Of a stretch of 9,232 nt of DNA, positions 6,772 through 9,232 are shown in pieces. Each line of letters opens with the position of its first letter. The stretch's first letter is position 1. Position numbers and translations under genes: made by a program. The notes below the pieces were generated by a model. That model made no database searches, was not told the DNA's origin, and worked only from the letters and a program-made list of their open reading frames with translations. Origin of the DNA: Saprospiraceae bacterium UBA2329 (GTDB taxonomy: Bacteria > Bacteroidota > Bacteroidia > Chitinophagales > Saprospiraceae); contig DDUV01000122.1 in NCBI GenBank assembly GCA_002344975.1, positions 35,790-45,021 on the forward strand, written 5' to 3'.

Positions 6772-8017
6772 ACTTCAACAGGAGCACATCCTTATCCCCA
6801 AACGCATCGTAGCCCGAAGTAATGACCACATCGCCCGGCTGCAAGCCGCTGAGTACCTCGTAGAAATTGGGATTTTGCCGACCCAACTGCACCGATTTTT
6901 TCACCGCATTGCCCTCCTTGTTCAGCACATACACCCAGCGGCCCGCCGTTTTCTGGTAAAAACCGCCCCGCGCCAGCAAAGTGGCCTGTTCTTCGGCGCT
7001 CAATTCCAGCTTCACCGAGAGCGTTTGTCCGCGTTTGATGGCCGCCGGAAATTCCCCCACGAACAACATGTCCGCCTCGAAATTGCCGCCCACTACCTGC
7101 GGGTATATCTTCTTGATTTTGAGCGTGTATTGCTTCCCGGCAAACGTAAATGTGCCCACCTGATCGGGGAATACCCGCGAGATATAAAACTCGTCTATCC
7201 GCACCCGGATTTTGAAATTGCTCAGGTCGTCTATCTGCGCTATCTGCACGCCCCGACTGATGGACTCGCCCAGTTCGGTGTTCAAGCCGGAGAGCTGCCC
7301 TTCGATGGGCGCTTTCACCACGAGATTTTCAAGGCTCTGTTTGGCGATGTCCAAGTTGCGGCGCATCAGGTCCAGCGAGTTTTCCATTTGCCGTTCCTGG
7401 ATGAGCGCCGAGAGGCTGTCTTTTTGTATGGTTTTGAGCAACAGCGATTTGCGCCGAAGCAGGTTGTTGTAGTCTTCCTGCATTTCGTCCACTTCCACTT
7501 TCGATACGGCGCCGCCCTGTTGCAGGGTTTTGTTGCGTTGCAGGCGTTGGCCGGTCAGTCCGATGCGGTACTCGATGTCGAGCAGGGTTTCGCGGAGATT
7601 GAGGCTCTGCTGATCGCGGAGCAGGCTCATGTTCTGGATTTGGTTGATCTGATTGACGATGCTGCCTTCCTGATTGAGGTAGTTCAGTTGGAGGTCGGTA
7701 TTGCTGAGGCGCAAAATCGCTTGTCCGGCAGTCACCATAGCGCCGTCTTCCACAAAACGCTCCTCCACCTTGCCGCCCTCATTGGCCGCCAGCACCACGT
7801 TGCGAATGGGCAGCGCAATGCCGGTAACGGGAATGAATTCCTGAAATTCGCCGCGCCGCACGGTGTCCAACAGGAGGCGTTCGGAGGCCACGTTGAGTTT
7901 GGCGCCGCCGGTATCGCGCAGCAGGGCCGTTGCCAGCCAGGCCGCTGCTCCGAGGCCGATGAGAAGGATGGCAATGCGTTGCCAGGTCCAGGTACGTTTT
8001 TCAATTTTCTGATCCAT
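6770..8017 (-). CDS. HlyD/MacA-family periplasmic adaptor (efflux membrane-fusion protein)
   Basis: This 415-residue protein is expected to be anchored in the inner membrane and to bridge the permease to an outer-membrane channel. Seen: a short basic N-terminus, one TM or uncleaved signal anchor at about 14-33, first half of the lipoyl-like barrel-sandwich domain (about 70-110), a long heptad-rich helical hairpin (about 112-228), the second lipoyl half with LVVKAPIEGQLSGL (232-245) and LGESI, a beta-barrel domain (about 265-340), and a membrane-proximal domain to the end with LQPGDVVITSG (392-402). This order is that of MacA/HlyD adaptors. The hairpin is long enough to reach an outer-membrane TolC-type partner, which is not in this window. 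The MDQKIEKRTWTWQRIAIL start fits the family and there is no other Met before residue 94. It is the first gene of the operon and follows the 293 bp control region. Its TAG stop lies within the last unit of a 14 bp tandem repeat. Confidence 0.94.
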   Translation of the reverse strand: MDQKIEKRTWTWQRIAILLIGLGAAAWLATALLRDTGGAKLNVASERLLLDTVRRGEFQEFIPVTGIALPIRNVVLAANEGGKVEERFVEDGAMVTAGQAILRLSNTDLQLNYLNQEGSIVNQINQIQNMSLLRDQQSLNLRETLLDIEYRIGLTGQRLQRNKTLQQGGAVSKVEVDEMQEDYNNLLRRKSLLLKTIQKDSLSALIQERQMENSLDLMRRNLDIAKQSLENLVVKAPIEGQLSGLNTELGESISRGVQIAQIDDLSNFKIRVRIDEFYISRVFPDQVGTFTFAGKQYTLKIKKIYPQVVGGNFEADMLFVGEFPAAIKRGQTLSVKLELSAEEQATLLARGGFYQKTAGRWVYVLNKEGNAVKKSVQLGRQNPNFYEVLSGLQPGDVVITSGYDAFGDKDVLLLK

Positions 8018-8069
8018 GCTGTTGATATGTCAGATGTTGTGCCAAAAATGCAAACATCTGAAAAACAGC
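8018..8069. repeat. Long interrupted inverted repeat abutting the adaptor start codon
   Basis: Two nested perfect arms are seen: GCTGTT (8018-8023) with AACAGC (8064-8069), and TCAGATGTT (8030-8038) with AACATCTGA (8053-8061), around a 14-base loop. That makes 15 base pairs interrupted by a 6/2 internal loop. The outer arm ends at the base just before the adaptor ATG. It could be an operator, or, if transcribed, a hairpin in the leader that limits access to the start codon. Confidence 0.55.
8030..8044 (-). promoter_or_regulatory. Partial sigma-54-like -24/-12 element
   Basis: The minus strand reads TGGCAC, then 5 bp, then CTGA, against the sigma-54 consensus TGGCAC-N5-TTGC. The -24 half is perfect, but the invariant GC of the -12 half is GA. 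If used, transcription would start at about 8018, leaving almost no leader before the adaptor ATG at 8017. The two palindromes at 8099-8137 would then lie about 90 and 110 bp upstream of the start, the usual distance for an NtrC-type activator. Treat as a weak candidate. Confidence 0.22.
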
Positions 8070-8098
8070 GGAATAAAAAAACGGCCCCTTCAAAAAAG

Positions 8099-8114
8099 TG
8101 TTCGATTCCGGACA
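8099..8114. promoter_or_regulatory. Candidate regulator-binding palindrome, proximal copy
   Basis: On the minus strand this reads TGTCCGGAATCGAACA, with half-sites TGTCCG and TGTTCG (as reverse complement) around 4 bp. Together with the copy at 8120-8137 it gives a shared half-site TGTNCG. Centre-to-centre spacing is 22 bp, about two helical turns, so bound dimers would sit on the same face of the DNA. The inner gap differs by 2 bp between the copies, which weakens the case. Function is inferred. Confidence 0.4.
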
Positions 8115-8119
8115 GCAGG

Positions 8120-8137
8120 TGTGCGGTTTTGCGGACA
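8120..8137. promoter_or_regulatory. Candidate regulator-binding palindrome, distal copy
   Basis: On the minus strand this reads TGTCCGCAAAACCGCACA, an imperfect palindrome with half-sites TGTCCG and TGTGCG (as reverse complement) around 6 bp. It lies about 100 bp upstream of the adaptor start codon, and its centre is 22 bp from that of a similar palindrome at 8099-8114. The pairing and spacing suggest a binding site for a dimeric transcription factor, but no regulator is encoded in the window. Function is inferred. Confidence 0.4.
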
Positions 8138-8187
8138 ATGGCGCGAGTTTTGGGGCGGGCGAGAGGGTTTATGAGACAACGAAATAG

Positions 8188-8216
8188 TGGTAGCGGGGAC
8201 GGAGGTCATGCTACCA
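8188..8216. repeat. 7 bp inverted repeat in the operon upstream spacer
   Basis: TGGTAGC (8188-8194) pairs with GCTACCA (8210-8216) across a 15-base loop rich in G. A 7-base T run follows on the plus strand at 8226-8232, but it is 9 bases beyond the stem and no plus-strand gene leads into it, so a terminator is unlikely. It may be a REP-like or mobile remnant. The rest of 8138-8310 shows no gene; it also holds an 8 bp palindrome CGGCGCCG at 8248-8255. Confidence 0.35.
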
Positions 8217-8310
8217 GCGATGGTGTTTTTTTAGATTATGTGACGAACGGCGCCGCTGCCGAAGTGCCCACGTTTAGGAGGCATGACAGGCGGTGGATTG
8301 TTGGGCGATT

Positions 8311-9117
8311 TTATTTGTCCAAACCAAGTCTTGCAGCAATTCCCTGAACTTCTACAATGGAAAGCCCCGTGATTTCAGCGGCAAATTCAATGGTTGCTCC
8401 TTTACGCAATATGTTTTCGGCAATTTCTTCATCTCTACTTTTCAGGGCCTCATTTACCGCCGTTGTAATTTCTAAGTTCACCGTCTCCACAAAACTCGCA
8501 TCGCTGCGTTGCGCTTCCATGTAACGGTCATATTCCTTTCGGTCGGCGGGTGCTAATTTCAGAATGTCGAGTTTTTGGCCGGCGGCTTTCAAGCCTTTTG
8601 CGGTGAATTCGTCTTTAATTTCAGCCGTTTTCAGGAAGTATATCCACTCATCAAGCGTATCCTTGGCAACTTCATTGAAGCGGTTGGTTTTGATCACATA
8701 GTATTCCGGGTACAAGTCAGATACAGAAGTCTTTTTGAAAAGTTCTTTCTGCTTTTCGGACAGTTCAAGCTCGTGATTGCTGTGGATGCCGATAAATGTA
8801 GTGGTGCCGTGATGCACATAATCATCCCCTTGACCGAGATCAAAATAGACGATGTTCACAGAATACACTTTTTTGACTTTGGAGTATGGCTGTCCCTCGG
8901 CGATATGTTCCACAATGACTTTGGCCGTGCCGTAAAGCATTCGCTGGAAGTAATCGGCCTCGCGGGTGTTTTGGATTTCAACGATGACCAATTCGCCCGT
9001 TTGATTCTCCACGAGGATATCCACCCGATTGAACTTGTCGTCCTCGGTTGCTTTATTTCCTTCGCTTTCAAGGATTTGCTTTATTTTGAAATCCTCACGC
9101 AGCAGTTCCGTAAGCAA
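8311..9117 (-). CDS. Rpn-family PD-(D/E)XK nuclease/putative transposase, probably 5'-truncated
   Basis: The 268-residue frame matches the Rpn (recombination-promoting nuclease)/PDDEXK_2 putative transposase family. Seen: the nuclease core DKFNRVDILVEN followed by LVIVEIQN, giving Asp33, Glu47 and Gln49 as likely metal-site residues (the VDIL and VEIQ strands); the family blocks READYFQRMLYG, KVYSVNIVYFDLGQG, LYPEYYVIKTNRF and LDEWIYFLKTAEI; and a C-terminal segment ILRKGATIEFAAEITGL resembling the short helical tail of the family. The frame opens with a TTG codon, not ATG, and an in-frame TAA lies at 9145-9147. As I recall the family, proteins begin some 25-30 residues earlier with an FDWAxKRLLR-type block, which no frame upstream encodes. 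The gene may therefore be a remnant, or may start at the TTG. It has no functional link to the export operon. The DNA looks richer in A+T than the operon, which fits acquired DNA. Confidence 0.82.
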   Translation of the reverse strand: MLTELLREDFKIKQILESEGNKATEDDKFNRVDILVENQTGELVIVEIQNTREADYFQRMLYGTAKVIVEHIAEGQPYSKVKKVYSVNIVYFDLGQGDDYVHHGTTTFIGIHSNHELELSEKQKELFKKTSVSDLYPEYYVIKTNRFNEVAKDTLDEWIYFLKTAEIKDEFTAKGLKAAGQKLDILKLAPADRKEYDRYMEAQRSDASFVETVNLEITTAVNEALKSRDEEIAENILRKGATIEFAAEITGLSIVEVQGIAARLGLDK

Positions 9118-9232
9118 CCGGTGAACCGCATCTATTGCAGCACCTTACTACATCCGATCTTTGTGGTGTCAAAAATCGGAAAAAATGGAGAGGGGAATGC
9201 CAAACCGATGCGGGAGCGGATAGAGGATTTGA
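9118..9232. other. Non-assigned sequence upstream of the Rpn-family gene
   Basis: This holds an inverted repeat TCCGAT (9153-9158)/ATCGGA (9175-9180). A plus-strand frame, in phase with a GTG at 9121, stays open to the window edge for 37 codons and contains an ATG at 9208. A minus-strand frame on the same bases is open as well. I do not recognise a protein in either, and no frame supplies the missing N-terminus of the Rpn-family gene. Confidence 0.3.

Noticed and set aside
8188..8232. Plus-strand terminator (stem TGGTAGC/GCTACCA or the small ACCA-GCGA-TGGT hairpin, then T7)
   Set aside because: No plus-strand gene leads into it; the 7 bp stem is 9 bases from the T run and the closer stem has only 4-5 pairs.
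6875..8347. 490-codon plus-strand open frame across the adaptor gene
   Set aside because: It is antisense to a clear HlyD-family gene, has no recognisable domain, and extends through the control region. It is a by-product of codon bias.
8311..9117. Complete insertion sequence or restriction/defence island around the Rpn gene
   Set aside because: No flanking terminal inverted repeats, target duplication or partner genes could be seen; the gene stands alone and seems truncated.

Overview
The window looks like chromosomal DNA from a Bacteroidota bacterium, probably a Saprospiria, Chitinophagia or Cytophagia type. The grounds are the style of the MacB/FtsX-type export operon (a HlyD-like adaptor, two small ATPases and two roughly 800-residue duplicated FtsX permeases), A-rich leaders without clear Shine-Dalgarno sites, and an Rpn/PD-(D/E)XK gene of a kind common in that phylum. 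All six convincing genes lie on the minus strand, so the region reads from high to low coordinates.

Layout in the direction of transcription: (i) 9118-9232, a segment without a supportable gene; (ii) 8311-9117, an Rpn-family PD-(D/E)XK nuclease/putative transposase gene that appears to have lost its N-terminus; (iii) 8018-8310, a spacer of 293 bp that looks like the control region of the export operon, with two similar palindromes 22 bp apart, a partial sigma-54-like element and a long inverted repeat ending at the start codon; (iv) 6770-8017, a HlyD/MacA-type periplasmic adaptor; (v) 6493-6769, a spacer packed with short repeats; (vi) 5806-6492, a canonical ABC ATPase; (vii) 5715-5805, a short spacer with a REP-like double hairpin; (viii) 5025-5714, a second ABC ATPase with altered D-loop and signature-flanking residues; (ix) 2584-5013, the first 8-TM FtsX-type permease, only 11 bp downstream; (x) 71-2473, a second 8-TM permease after a 110 bp spacer; (xi) 1-70, tail sequence without a recognisable terminator.

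Together the five genes from 8017 to 71 are expected to form a tripartite, MacAB-like export system. The ATPases would dimerise under a permease in the inner membrane, and the adaptor would bridge to an outer-membrane TolC-type channel that is not encoded here. The substrate cannot be told from sequence. Each permease looks like an internal duplication (two large periplasmic domains, 8 TM segments), so one permease plus a pair of ATPases could be a full transporter; why there are two different permeases and two different ATPases is the main biological question. The system itself is a known type. The less ordinary parts are the asymmetric ATPase pair, the structured promoter region, the repeats inside the operon, and the broken Rpn gene. 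I found no tRNA, rRNA, CRISPR array or complete insertion sequence.
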